Shown: positions 32,611 through 39,260 of the stretch, piece by piece
Position numbering within the stretch: position 1 is the stretch's first letter
How the letters are laid out: the number at the start of each line of letters is the position of its first letter
From: Sphingosinicella sp.
Lineage (GTDB): Bacteria > Pseudomonadota > Alphaproteobacteria > Sphingomonadales > Sphingomonadaceae
NCBI GenBank assembly: GCA_016793845.1
Contig: JAEULI010000186.1
Location: 1-45,584, forward strand
Length of the DNA stretch: 45,584 bases
Direction: 5' to 3'
Translations under genes and position numbers: made by a program
The notes under the pieces: generated by a model
What the model was told of the DNA's origin: nothing
The model's input: the letters and a program-made list of their open reading frames with translations, nothing else
Databases searched by the model: none

Positions 32611-32645
32611 GTTTCCCTCCGCTCCCTTTTTGATTGACGGCCCGT

Positions 32646-33083
32646 TCAGATCAGGCTCGCCGGCATGGTTTTCCCGTCACCTTCATTGTCCCAGATCGCC
32701 GACAGGATGACCCACCGGCCTTCGTGGCGAATGATCTGCGCGAAGGTGACGCCTCTGCGTTTTTCACCGTTCATTTCCGCGATGAAGCTGCTGCGCACGC
32801 CCGCGACATTTCCGAAGGCTTCCACGTGGCGCGCGATCTCCACTTCGCTGAAATCGGTGAGCGCACCCGTCGCCCGCTGTTCGTTCATAGCGGTGACGAA
32901 TGTCTCCACCGGAATCGGGCTTGCGGCACCGGAGCTCAGCGCGGCGAGTGTCGCATCGGGATGGCAGCAGGCTCGGAAGGTGTCCCAGTCGGGCGCCTTT
33001 TCTGCGTTCCAGCCCACGGCCGCATAGAGACGCGGGCACAGCGCCAGAATGTCGTCGAGGTCGGTATCGGTGATGCTGGACAT
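32646..33083 (-). CDS. SnoaL-like / NTF2-fold protein
   Basis: Protein of 145 aa with an NTF2-like pattern: an N-terminal helical stretch (DLDDILALCPRLYAAVGWNAEKAPDWDTFRACCHPDATLAAL) followed by strands ending in GVTFAQIIRHEGRWVILSAIWDNE. Such folds serve as cyclases, isomerases, dehydratases or small subunits of ring-hydroxylating oxygenases. The last option deserves attention because a Rieske oxygenase lies 19 bp upstream, although the beta-subunit family is more distinctive than this. GGGGGAGA precedes ATG 33083. Function not assignable. Confidence 0.75.
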   Translation of the reverse strand: MSSITDTDLDDILALCPRLYAAVGWNAEKAPDWDTFRACCHPDATLAALSSGAASPIPVETFVTAMNEQRATGALTDFSEVEIARHVEAFGNVAGVRSSFIAEMNGEKRRGVTFAQIIRHEGRWVILSAIWDNEGDGKTMPASLI

Positions 33084-33102
33084 GTGCGTCTCCCCCGTAT
33101 CG

Positions 33103-34095
33103 TCAGCCGATGAAATCGGCGGATGGATGCGCGCGCGGATGGTCGCGCAGATATTGCAGGAAGCGCCCCAGCGTCCGGTCCGCCTTCGTCAGCGTGCCGG
33201 GCCGGAAGCGGGCGCGTTCGATGATCGGCAGGTCTTCGGTCGCGATGCGGACTTCCATGTCGTACATCGCGTCCAGAAACGCCTGCGTGCCTTCAGGGTC
33301 GGAATCGTCCGCGCCGACTGCGACGGCGAAGAACAGTCGGGACTTGCCTGGCTCGGGCAGTCCCATCGGCGCGACGAAGCCGAACCAGCGCCCGTCCACG
33401 TAGCCGTCCTGCCAATAGATATTGGTGCCGAAGATGCCGACGCGGAATTCGATTGCGGTTCCGTCGCGCATCTTGCCGCGGAAATGATAGACCATCGAAT
33501 GCGGCGTCCATTCCACATCCTGATGCGGCATTCCGTTGTCGAAGCTGATGCCGTGCACCACCTGGATGTGCTGCATGTCGGGCGTGTTGCAGCAGATCAC
33601 CCAGGGATCCGCAGGCATCAGGCGGTCGTATTCGCCGATCTTCCAGACGAGCTTTTCGGGGGCGCCCGGAAAGTCGGGAAGATCGAACAGCGGCTCGGCG
33701 CCGTTGAAGGCGAAGATGCAGCCGAATTTCTCCACCGTCGGGAACGCGAAGAGGTTGGCGGTCGGCGGAATGGGATCGCCCGATCCTGTCGCCACGCAGC
33801 GGCCGTCGGGGCCGTAACGCCAGAAATGGAAGGGGCAGCGCACCGTGCCCTCCACCATCTCGCCGGTGCAGAGATCAGCGCCGAGGTGTGGGCAGTACGC
33901 GCTCAGCACCTGCGGGCGACCATCCGCGTCGCGAACGACGATGACGCGGCCACCGAGGAAGTCGAAGCCTTTGACGACGCCTTCGGCCGCCTCTTCGGAG
34001 AGGCACACGGGGAACCACGTCTGGCTGAACACACCCCCGGAGCCTTCTGCTTCCGGCCTTGGTCGGTCTGCGATCCTGACTGCGCCTGCCGTCAT
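33103..34095 (-). CDS. Rieske non-haem iron oxygenase, alpha-subunit type
   Basis: Protein of 330 aa. The Rieske [2Fe-2S] ligands are C68/H70 (YCPHLG) and C87/H90 (RCPFHFWRYG). The mononuclear iron motif is CCNTPDMQHIQVVHG, giving N170, D173, H176 and H181, as in KshA/VanA-like mono-oxygenases and demethylases. It hydroxylates or demethylates a substrate using O2 and electrons from a reductase that is not in this window. ATG 34095 is chosen because GAGGACGAG precedes it. The in-frame ATG at 34152 has no ribosome site and lies about 20 bp from a TATATT promoter element. First gene of the six-gene operon; divergent from the Lrp-type regulator. Confidence 0.9.
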   Translation of the reverse strand: MTAGAVRIADRPRPEAEGSGGVFSQTWFPVCLSEEAAEGVVKGFDFLGGRVIVVRDADGRPQVLSAYCPHLGADLCTGEMVEGTVRCPFHFWRYGPDGRCVATGSGDPIPPTANLFAFPTVEKFGCIFAFNGAEPLFDLPDFPGAPEKLVWKIGEYDRLMPADPWVICCNTPDMQHIQVVHGISFDNGMPHQDVEWTPHSMVYHFRGKMRDGTAIEFRVGIFGTNIYWQDGYVDGRWFGFVAPMGLPEPGKSRLFFAVAVGADDSDPEGTQAFLDAMYDMEVRIATEDLPIIERARFRPGTLTKADRTLGRFLQYLRDHPRAHPSADFIG

Positions 34096-34160
34096 CTCGT
34101 CCTCGAAAGATACATTTGTGTACGGACGCTTCGATATCCTCGGCACGGGCATAGAGTCAA

Positions 34161-34207
34161 TACGATATTCGTAATATAATGAGAGTTATGGAATGAAATT
34201 CGTAATA
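34161..34207. promoter_or_regulatory. Divergent promoter/operator for Rieske operon and Lrp regulator
   Basis: An AT-rich island in GC-rich DNA. The inverted repeat TACGA-TAT-TCGTA occupies 34161-34173. The decamer ATTCGTAATA occurs twice, at 34167-34176 and 34198-34207, 31 bp apart, which is about three helical turns and so on the same face. A perfect plus-strand -10 (TATAAT, 34175-34180) overlaps the first copy, and a TATATT lies on the minus strand in the same bases. This suits an Lrp/AsnC regulator controlling both directions. Confidence 0.6.
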
Positions 34208-34284
34208 AATTCATTTCAGCGTTGCGGTTGCATCACGCTTTCCGTATCAGGTCACGTGAAATCCTGACCGAGGAAGGGCCGTTG

Positions 34285-34845
34285 ATGGCAGGTCGCAAGG
34301 GCGCATCGCGCGACGCACGAGACAAGCAGCAGCCGAATCCTCTCGACTCGGCGGGGGATGTCTACGCGCTCAACAGCCAGATCATCGCGCTGCTGCAGCA
34401 GGACGGGCGGATGCCCTATTCGACGATCGCGACGGCGCTCGGCGTTTCGGAAGGAACCGTGCGCAACCGCGTACGCCAGCTGATCGACGAGAACATCATC
34501 ACGATCCAGGCCGAAGCCATGCCCGAGGCGTTCGGCTATAACTTCAATGCACAGACCTTCATCAAGGTGGCGGGCGGTGCCGATATCGATGCGGTGATCG
34601 CGCGGCTGTCGGCGGTTCCGGAGGTCTTTTATCTGACGTCGACGCTCGGCCGCTTCGATCTCGGCATGGCCACCTATCACCAGTCGCACGAGCATTACCG
34701 CGCCTTTCTGGCGGCGCATTGCTACGGGCAGCCCGACATCGCCCTCATCGAAACGTGCATGGTTCTGAAGGTGCACAAGATGAAGCTGCAGTGGAATCTG
34801 GAGGGCGAACGCCGCCCCAGCCTGCGCGGGAAGGAACATTCATGA
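34285..34845 (+). CDS. Lrp/AsnC-family transcriptional regulator
   Basis: Protein of 186 aa. The N-terminal HTH (about 28-72: ALNSQIIALLQQDGRMPYSTIATALGVSEGTVRNRVRQLIDENII) is followed by a RAM/ligand-binding domain (AQTFIKVAGGADIDAVIARLSAVPEVFYLTSTLGRFDLGMATY). About 25 extra N-terminal residues precede the HTH. ATG 34285 has AGGAAGGG upstream and is preferred to the frame's earlier start at 34222. It faces away from the Rieske operon across an operator-like region, and its stop overlaps the next gene (ATGA). Lrp proteins usually sense amino acids or related amines, in keeping with the amine oxidase and Rid genes. Confidence 0.85.
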   Translation: MAGRKGASRDARDKQQPNPLDSAGDVYALNSQIIALLQQDGRMPYSTIATALGVSEGTVRNRVRQLIDENIITIQAEAMPEAFGYNFNAQTFIKVAGGADIDAVIARLSAVPEVFYLTSTLGRFDLGMATYHQSHEHYRAFLAAHCYGQPDIALIETCMVLKVHKMKLQWNLEGERRPSLRGKEHS

Positions 34846-35288
34846 TCACGGTCGAGTGTGCGGTTCGTGTCGCGGCTTCGGCGGAGCGGGTCTGGAAGCT
34901 GTTCGCGACCGAGGAAGGCCAGCGGCGCGCCGAGGAGGGCTTCGTTTCCTCGATCGAATTCGAAGGCAAGGGGCTCGGCATGGTGCGCACGATGCGCACA
35001 GAAGGCCATATCGGCGACGGCTATGTGAAGGAGCGCCTCGATCACTATGACGAGGCGGAAATGGAGATGATGTTCCGCATCATTGATACCGGCGACGTCG
35101 TGCCGTTCGCGGATTATTGCGGCTTCGCGAAGATCATTCCGGCGGGTGCCTCTGTTTGCGTGCTGCTGATGCGCTCGACGTTCGTTCCGGTCGACATGTC
35201 GGAGGCCGAGGCGCGGGCGGTGTCGGAAGAAAACTACCGGCTGTTCATCGCGAACGTGCACGCGGCCGTGGCGGCCGGAGACGTCTGA
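34842..35288 (+). CDS. SRPBCC-family protein, copy 2
   Basis: Protein of 148 aa of the SRPBCC (START-like) superfamily: VECAVRVAASAERVWKLFAT, then ERLDHYDEAEMEMMFRIIDTGDVVPFADYCGFAKIIPAG and a final helix (EENYRLFIANVHAAVAAG). It resembles the SRPBCC protein at 29571-30011. The start overlaps the Lrp-type regulator stop (ATGA), and its stop overlaps the next start (TGATG), so regulator, SRPBCC and hydrolase form one unit. It presumably binds or cyclises an aromatic or polycyclic intermediate of the same pathway (inference). Confidence 0.8.
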   Translation: MITVECAVRVAASAERVWKLFATEEGQRRAEEGFVSSIEFEGKGLGMVRTMRTEGHIGDGYVKERLDHYDEAEMEMMFRIIDTGDVVPFADYCGFAKIIPAGASVCVLLMRSTFVPVDMSEAEARAVSEENYRLFIANVHAAVAAGDV

Positions 35289-36067
35289 TGCGTGTCGTTC
35301 CGATCCCGCTGCGGAACGCCTTCGATCACATCAACTATCTTCTTGTGTGCAGCGTGAAGAGGGAAGCGGTCGCCGTCGATCCCTACGACGTCCCGCGCAT
35401 AGTCGCGGAGGCCGAAGCGCAGGGCGTGACGATCACCAGCATCGTCAACACGCACGAACACTGGGACCATGCGGGCAAGAACGCAGAAATGAAGGCGCCA
35501 ACGGGTGCGGCGGTGATGGCGCCGCGCGCCGCAGCAGGCACGCTCGAAGGGCTCGATCGCCTGCTGGTTGACGGCGATACGATTTCGGTCGGCGCCGACA
35601 GCGTGATAGTCCGCGCCGTGCCGGGCCACACGATGGCGAGCATCGCGCTATTCGGCGTGGAGGATGACGGCACGCCCTTCGTCGTCTCGGGCGATACACT
35701 GTTCGGCGCGGGCGTCGGTAACTGCGGCTATGGCGGTCACGCGCCAACGCTTCAAGAGACGATCAGCGGCGTGTTCGCGCCGCTTGCCGACGAGACACGC
35801 GTCTATCCGGGGCACGATTACCTGAAACGCAACCTTGCCTTCACGCTGTCCATCGAGCCGGGCAATGCGGCTGCGCGCGCACTGGCATCCCTGCTCGAAT
35901 CGTCGGATGGCACAGTGCCGTATTTCACCACGGTCGGCGAAGAGCGCGCGATCAATCTGTTCCTGCGGTCTGGCAGCCCCGAGGTTCGCGCGAACCTCGA
36001 ACTACCGGCTCCCACGAGAGATGCAGACGTTTTCCTCGCGATCAGGTCGCGCCGTAACCATTGGTAG
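35288..36067 (+). CDS. MBL-fold hydrolase, hydroxyacylglutathione hydrolase-like
   Basis: Protein of 259 aa with the metallo-beta-lactamase binuclear zinc motif THEHWDHAG (HxHxDH), then VPGHTMAS, VSGDTLFGAGVG and YPGHDYLKRNL, the order seen in glyoxalase II (GloB). The C-terminal ~70 residues resemble the glutathione-binding region only loosely, so the thioester or ester substrate may differ. ATG 35288 shares a base with the preceding stop. It is the third gene of the Lrp-type regulator operon and could hydrolyse a thioester or lactone made by the divergent Rieske pathway. Confidence 0.85.
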   Translation: MRVVPIPLRNAFDHINYLLVCSVKREAVAVDPYDVPRIVAEAEAQGVTITSIVNTHEHWDHAGKNAEMKAPTGAAVMAPRAAAGTLEGLDRLLVDGDTISVGADSVIVRAVPGHTMASIALFGVEDDGTPFVVSGDTLFGAGVGNCGYGGHAPTLQETISGVFAPLADETRVYPGHDYLKRNLAFTLSIEPGNAAARALASLLESSDGTVPYFTTVGEERAINLFLRSGSPEVRANLELPAPTRDADVFLAIRSRRNHW

Positions 36068-36191
36068 CTACGGAATCGCAGATTCTTGATGGGGGCGGTG
36101 GTGTGAAGCCGAACCAGCCTGCGACCTCAAACCGCGCGATCGGCGAGCGTGCAATTCAGGACCGCGTGTTCCGGCACCATGCGATGGGATG

Positions 36192-36809
36192 CTAGCGTCC
36201 GTTGCGGGCAATATTCATGAGTGCCTCGCTCAAGCCTTGCACCGTCGCTTCTCTCGCCTCCTCCGTTTCTTCCTCATCGAGGTGGACGAGCAGGCCATCG
36301 ATCGTCGCGGCAATTTGAAGCGCACGCATCTCTCGTTCCTTGGGAGCGAGGCTTGGGATCATCTCACCGATAAAGCCGGCCAGGATTTCTCGGTGATGTC
36401 TGTGAAGTTTGTTCACAACTTTCCGCGCAGCTTCATGGTGGAGCGAGGCGGTCCAGAACTCGAAGAAGAATGCCTTCGTGTCCTGGTTGCAGGTATCGCG
36501 GATGAGATATTCAGTGATCGCGTGAAACCGCTGCTGGGGTTCTTCGGGAAGACGCTCGAGCAACTCGGCGTATTTTCTATCGTACAAGCCGGAGACGTAT
36601 TCGAAGAGTGCTTCGAGCAGTTTTTCCTTGGTCGGAAGGAAATGCTGCAGGTGGCCGATGCTGATGCCGGCCTCCTTTGCCACCTTGCGCACGCTGAAGC
36701 CTGAATAGCCTTCGCTCACGAGGACGCTGCGAGCGGCCTCCATGATCAGCTCCATACGGAATATCCGCGTGGGGCTGGCTGCTGGAGCGCTTTCTGAATT
36801 CGTACTCAA
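36192..36809 (-). CDS. TetR-family transcriptional regulator
   Basis: Regulator of about 205 aa. A TetR HTH (RIFRMELIMEAARSVLVSEGYSGFSVRKVAKEAGISIGHLQHFLPTKEKLLEAL) is followed by a helical ligand-binding domain resembling the BetI C-terminal type (DTKAFFFEFWTASLHHEAARKVVNKLHRHHREILAGFIGEM). No ATG suits the start. TTG 36809 sits directly after a very strong GGAGGTGAT, with short spacing; TTG 36893 is an alternative that adds 28 residues but has no ribosome site. It is divergent from the dimethylformamidase-like operon, and a 38-bp palindrome lies in between, so it is the likely repressor of that operon, relieved by substrate (inference). Confidence 0.85.
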   Translation of the reverse strand: MSTNSESAPAASPTRIFRMELIMEAARSVLVSEGYSGFSVRKVAKEAGISIGHLQHFLPTKEKLLEALFEYVSGLYDRKYAELLERLPEEPQQRFHAITEYLIRDTCNQDTKAFFFEFWTASLHHEAARKVVNKLHRHHREILAGFIGEMIPSLAPKEREMRALQIAATIDGLLVHLDEEETEEAREATVQGLSEALMNIARNGR

Positions 36810-36908
36810 ATCACCTCCCTGCAGTTCCGCCGCCTTCCTGATCGCGCAGGATTTCGAATCCGGTTTCCTAGCGGGTTTGGTGCGATTGCCCAAACAAACA
36901 AGACGCGC

Positions 36909-36955
36909 TTGACATGATTAGTGCATACGACCTAGCAATAGGTCAACTGCACTAA
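36909..36955. promoter_or_regulatory. Promoter with 38-bp palindromic operator (candidate TetR site)
   Basis: TTGACA (36909-36914) is a consensus -35. Just downstream lies an interrupted palindrome at 36918-36955: TTAGTGCA, 3 bp, GACCTA, a 4-bp centre GCAA, TAGGTC, 3 bp, TGCACTAA. All 14 arm positions match perfectly. The expected -10 position, about 36932-36937, falls inside the palindrome, so a bound TetR dimer (or pair of dimers) would block initiation of the plus operon. Confidence 0.7.
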
Positions 36956-36973
36956 ATCGTCAGGGAGGGCGGG

Positions 36974-39235
36974 TTGCGGCTGACAGGATATTCAGATCGA
37001 TGGTCTGCGGAGCCAGGCCAGACACTGACCTTCTTCGTCAGTTCCGAGCAGCCCCGTTACCGCGCGCAACTCGTGCGTCTCATTCACGGCGACGAGAATC
37101 CGAGAGGGCCCGGACCCAAGGAAGAGCCGCTCGATTCGCCGATCAACGGCGAGTATCGGGGTGTGGAGCAGCCGATCTACACCGGGTCCTATGTCATCGT
37201 GGAGGATGCGGCCGCACTCGCCAGTGGGGGTTTGACCTTCCAGACGTGGATCCGCCCGTCTCAGCCGGATTGGTCCGAGCAGGCCGTTGCGGGCCAATGG
37301 GATGCTGAAGCGCAAAGCGGGTTTTTGCTCCTCGTTGATCAGGGTGAGCTCGAACTTCGGGTCGGCACCGCCTCCGGTTCGCCGCTCGTGGTGCGCCTGG
37401 TAGCTCCGCTCAGTCCGATCGAGTGGTGCTTCGTTGCTTTCACGGTCGACGTGGCGGCGCGGAAGATCATGCTTCGAGCCGACTGCAGCGTTTTCCATCC
37501 CGCTCGTCCTTCCACCGTCAGTGTGGAGGCCGTGGGCGAAAGCGCGATCGTGTTCGCACCCGGAGCGCCGATAACGATCGGCGCGGGCTGGATCGATCAG
37601 ATCGATGGCCGCACGGCGCCACGTGCCTGCTTCAATGGCAAGATCGAGGGGCCGAAGGCGTTCACTGCGGCACTTGACGCTTCGGAGCTTGACGCATTGA
37701 GCCGTGGAGAGGCCCTTGGCGAGGCTGCGATGCAGTCGTGTGCCGCTTGCTGGGACTTCGCGTTCAAGCCGGCGATGCGGGAGATACCCGATGGCCGCGA
37801 GGGTCGCCTCGACGGGAAGACAGTCAACCGCCCCATGCGCGCGACCAGCAGCCATGCGTGGCATCCGGCGATCGAGCGCTTCACCGACGATCCTGCAGCC
37901 TACAATGCCATCTGGTTCCATGACGACGATCTGGCGGATGCTGCGTGGCATCCAAGCCTCCATCTGCCAATTCCCGATGACCTGAGGAGCGGCATCTATG
38001 CGGTCAAGATCGAGGGCGAGCAAGGCGCGCGAGACTATCTGCCGTTCGTGGTCCGCCCCAAGCGGGGAACCGCGACCGCGCGGCTCGCCGTGCTGCTGCC
38101 GACAATCAGCTACATGGCTTATGCCAATGAGGCGCTGCTCGATCTTCAGGAACTCGTGGGCCTCACGGCGCACGCCAATCGCTGGCTGCACCAGGAGGAA
38201 TACGGCTATCTCAACAGGCATCACCTCCGCAGCCTCTACGACCATCATCGCGACGGCAGCGGGATCTGCTATTCGTCGATATTACGGCCGATTCTGACAT
38301 CGTTTCGGCCGTATCATCGCTGCCGGTCTTTCGATGCGCCGCACCAGTTTTCGGCCGATCTCCATCTCATCGATTGGCTTGAGCGGAAGCAGATCGATTA
38401 CGACGTGATTACCGATCACGACCTGCACCGCGAGGGCACGGAACTGCTTGGCCGCTATCGCGCGGTGATGAGCGGAACCCATGCCGAATACTGGACCGAG
38501 CAGATGCTCGATGGGCTCGCGGCTTACGAGGCGGACGGCGGTCGCTTCATCTGCGTCTCCGGCAACGGTCTTTACTGGGTCACGGCGCTCGACCCCGAAG
38601 ATCAGACAGTGTGCGAGATCCGCCGCGCCAACGGCTCGCGGACATGGGCGCCAGAGCCCGGAGAGAACCACCTGAGTTTCACCGGCGAGATGGGTGGTTT
38701 GTGGCGCTTTCGCGGTCGACCGCCGCAGCAGCTGATTGGTGTCGGTACTGCGGGAGTCGGTTTCGACCGCGGCGCACCGCTTCGCCGGTCTGCAGCGAGC
38801 CGCGATCCGGCCGTGGCATTTATCTTCGAAGGTGTCGACGAGGACGTGATCGGCGATTTTCCGGCGCTGGCGCTGGGTCATGGAGCCGCCGGGTTCGAAA
38901 TCGACCGGGCCGATCACGGTCTCGGTACACCCGCCCATGCTTATCTCCTGGCGTCATCGTTTGGACACAGCGACAGTTATCAGCCCGCGATGGAAGAGGC
39001 GTTTGCGATCGTCCCGGATCAGGGCGGCACGCGCAATCCGAGTATTCGCGCGGATATGGTGTTCTACGAACTGCCCAATGACGGCGCTGTATTCACGGTC
39101 GGCTCCGTGACCTTCGCCTCATCATTGTCTTTCAAAAACTACGATAACAACTGCTCGAGAATACTCGAAAACGTCACGAGGTCGTTTCTGAAGAACGGGA
39201 ATATCCTTCAATCTGCGGATCACAGCACGGAATAG
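36974..39235 (+). CDS. N,N-dimethylformamidase large-subunit-like protein
   Basis: Protein of 753 aa starting at TTG 36974 after GGGAGGG. An N-terminal beta region is followed by a LamG-like (concanavalin-fold) module (about 63-240: GSYVIVEDAAALASGGLTFQTWIRP, GQWDAEAQSGFLLLVDQGELELRVG). The C-terminal catalytic-like domain (about 370-753) has SYMAYANE (380-386), SGTHAEYWTEQM (500-511) and GGRFICVSGNGLYW (522-535). This layout matches the large subunit of bacterial dimethylformamidase, whose iron is held by two Tyr and one Glu. Y383, Y422 and E505 are my guesses for the equivalents. The small subunit of the classic enzyme is not seen nearby. It may hydrolyse an amide, but the true substrate is unknown. 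Confidence 0.8.
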   Translation: MRLTGYSDRWSAEPGQTLTFFVSSEQPRYRAQLVRLIHGDENPRGPGPKEEPLDSPINGEYRGVEQPIYTGSYVIVEDAAALASGGLTFQTWIRPSQPDWSEQAVAGQWDAEAQSGFLLLVDQGELELRVGTASGSPLVVRLVAPLSPIEWCFVAFTVDVAARKIMLRADCSVFHPARPSTVSVEAVGESAIVFAPGAPITIGAGWIDQIDGRTAPRACFNGKIEGPKAFTAALDASELDALSRGEALGEAAMQSCAACWDFAFKPAMREIPDGREGRLDGKTVNRPMRATSSHAWHPAIERFTDDPAAYNAIWFHDDDLADAAWHPSLHLPIPDDLRSGIYAVKIEGEQGARDYLPFVVRPKRGTATARLAVLLPTISYMAYANEALLDLQELVGLTAHANRWLHQEEYGYLNRHHLRSLYDHHRDGSGICYSSILRPILTSFRPYHRCRSFDAPHQFSADLHLIDWLERKQIDYDVITDHDLHREGTELLGRYRAVMSGTHAEYWTEQMLDGLAAYEADGGRFICVSGNGLYWVTALDPEDQTVCEIRRANGSRTWAPEPGENHLSFTGEMGGLWRFRGRPPQQLIGVGTAGVGFDRGAPLRRSAASRDPAVAFIFEGVDEDVIGDFPALALGHGAAGFEIDRADHGLGTPAHAYLLASSFGHSDSYQPAMEEAFAIVPDQGGTRNPSIRADMVFYELPNDGAVFTVGSVTFASSLSFKNYDNNCSRILENVTRSFLKNGNILQSADHSTE

Positions 39236-39260
39236 TGCGATATTTGAGGGGGACGGTAAC

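Noticed and set aside
36068-36191. Terminator between the MBL hydrolase and TetR genes
   Set aside because: Only a 5-bp GAATC/GATTC stem without a U-tract is present; too weak to call. I see nothing else in these 124 bp.
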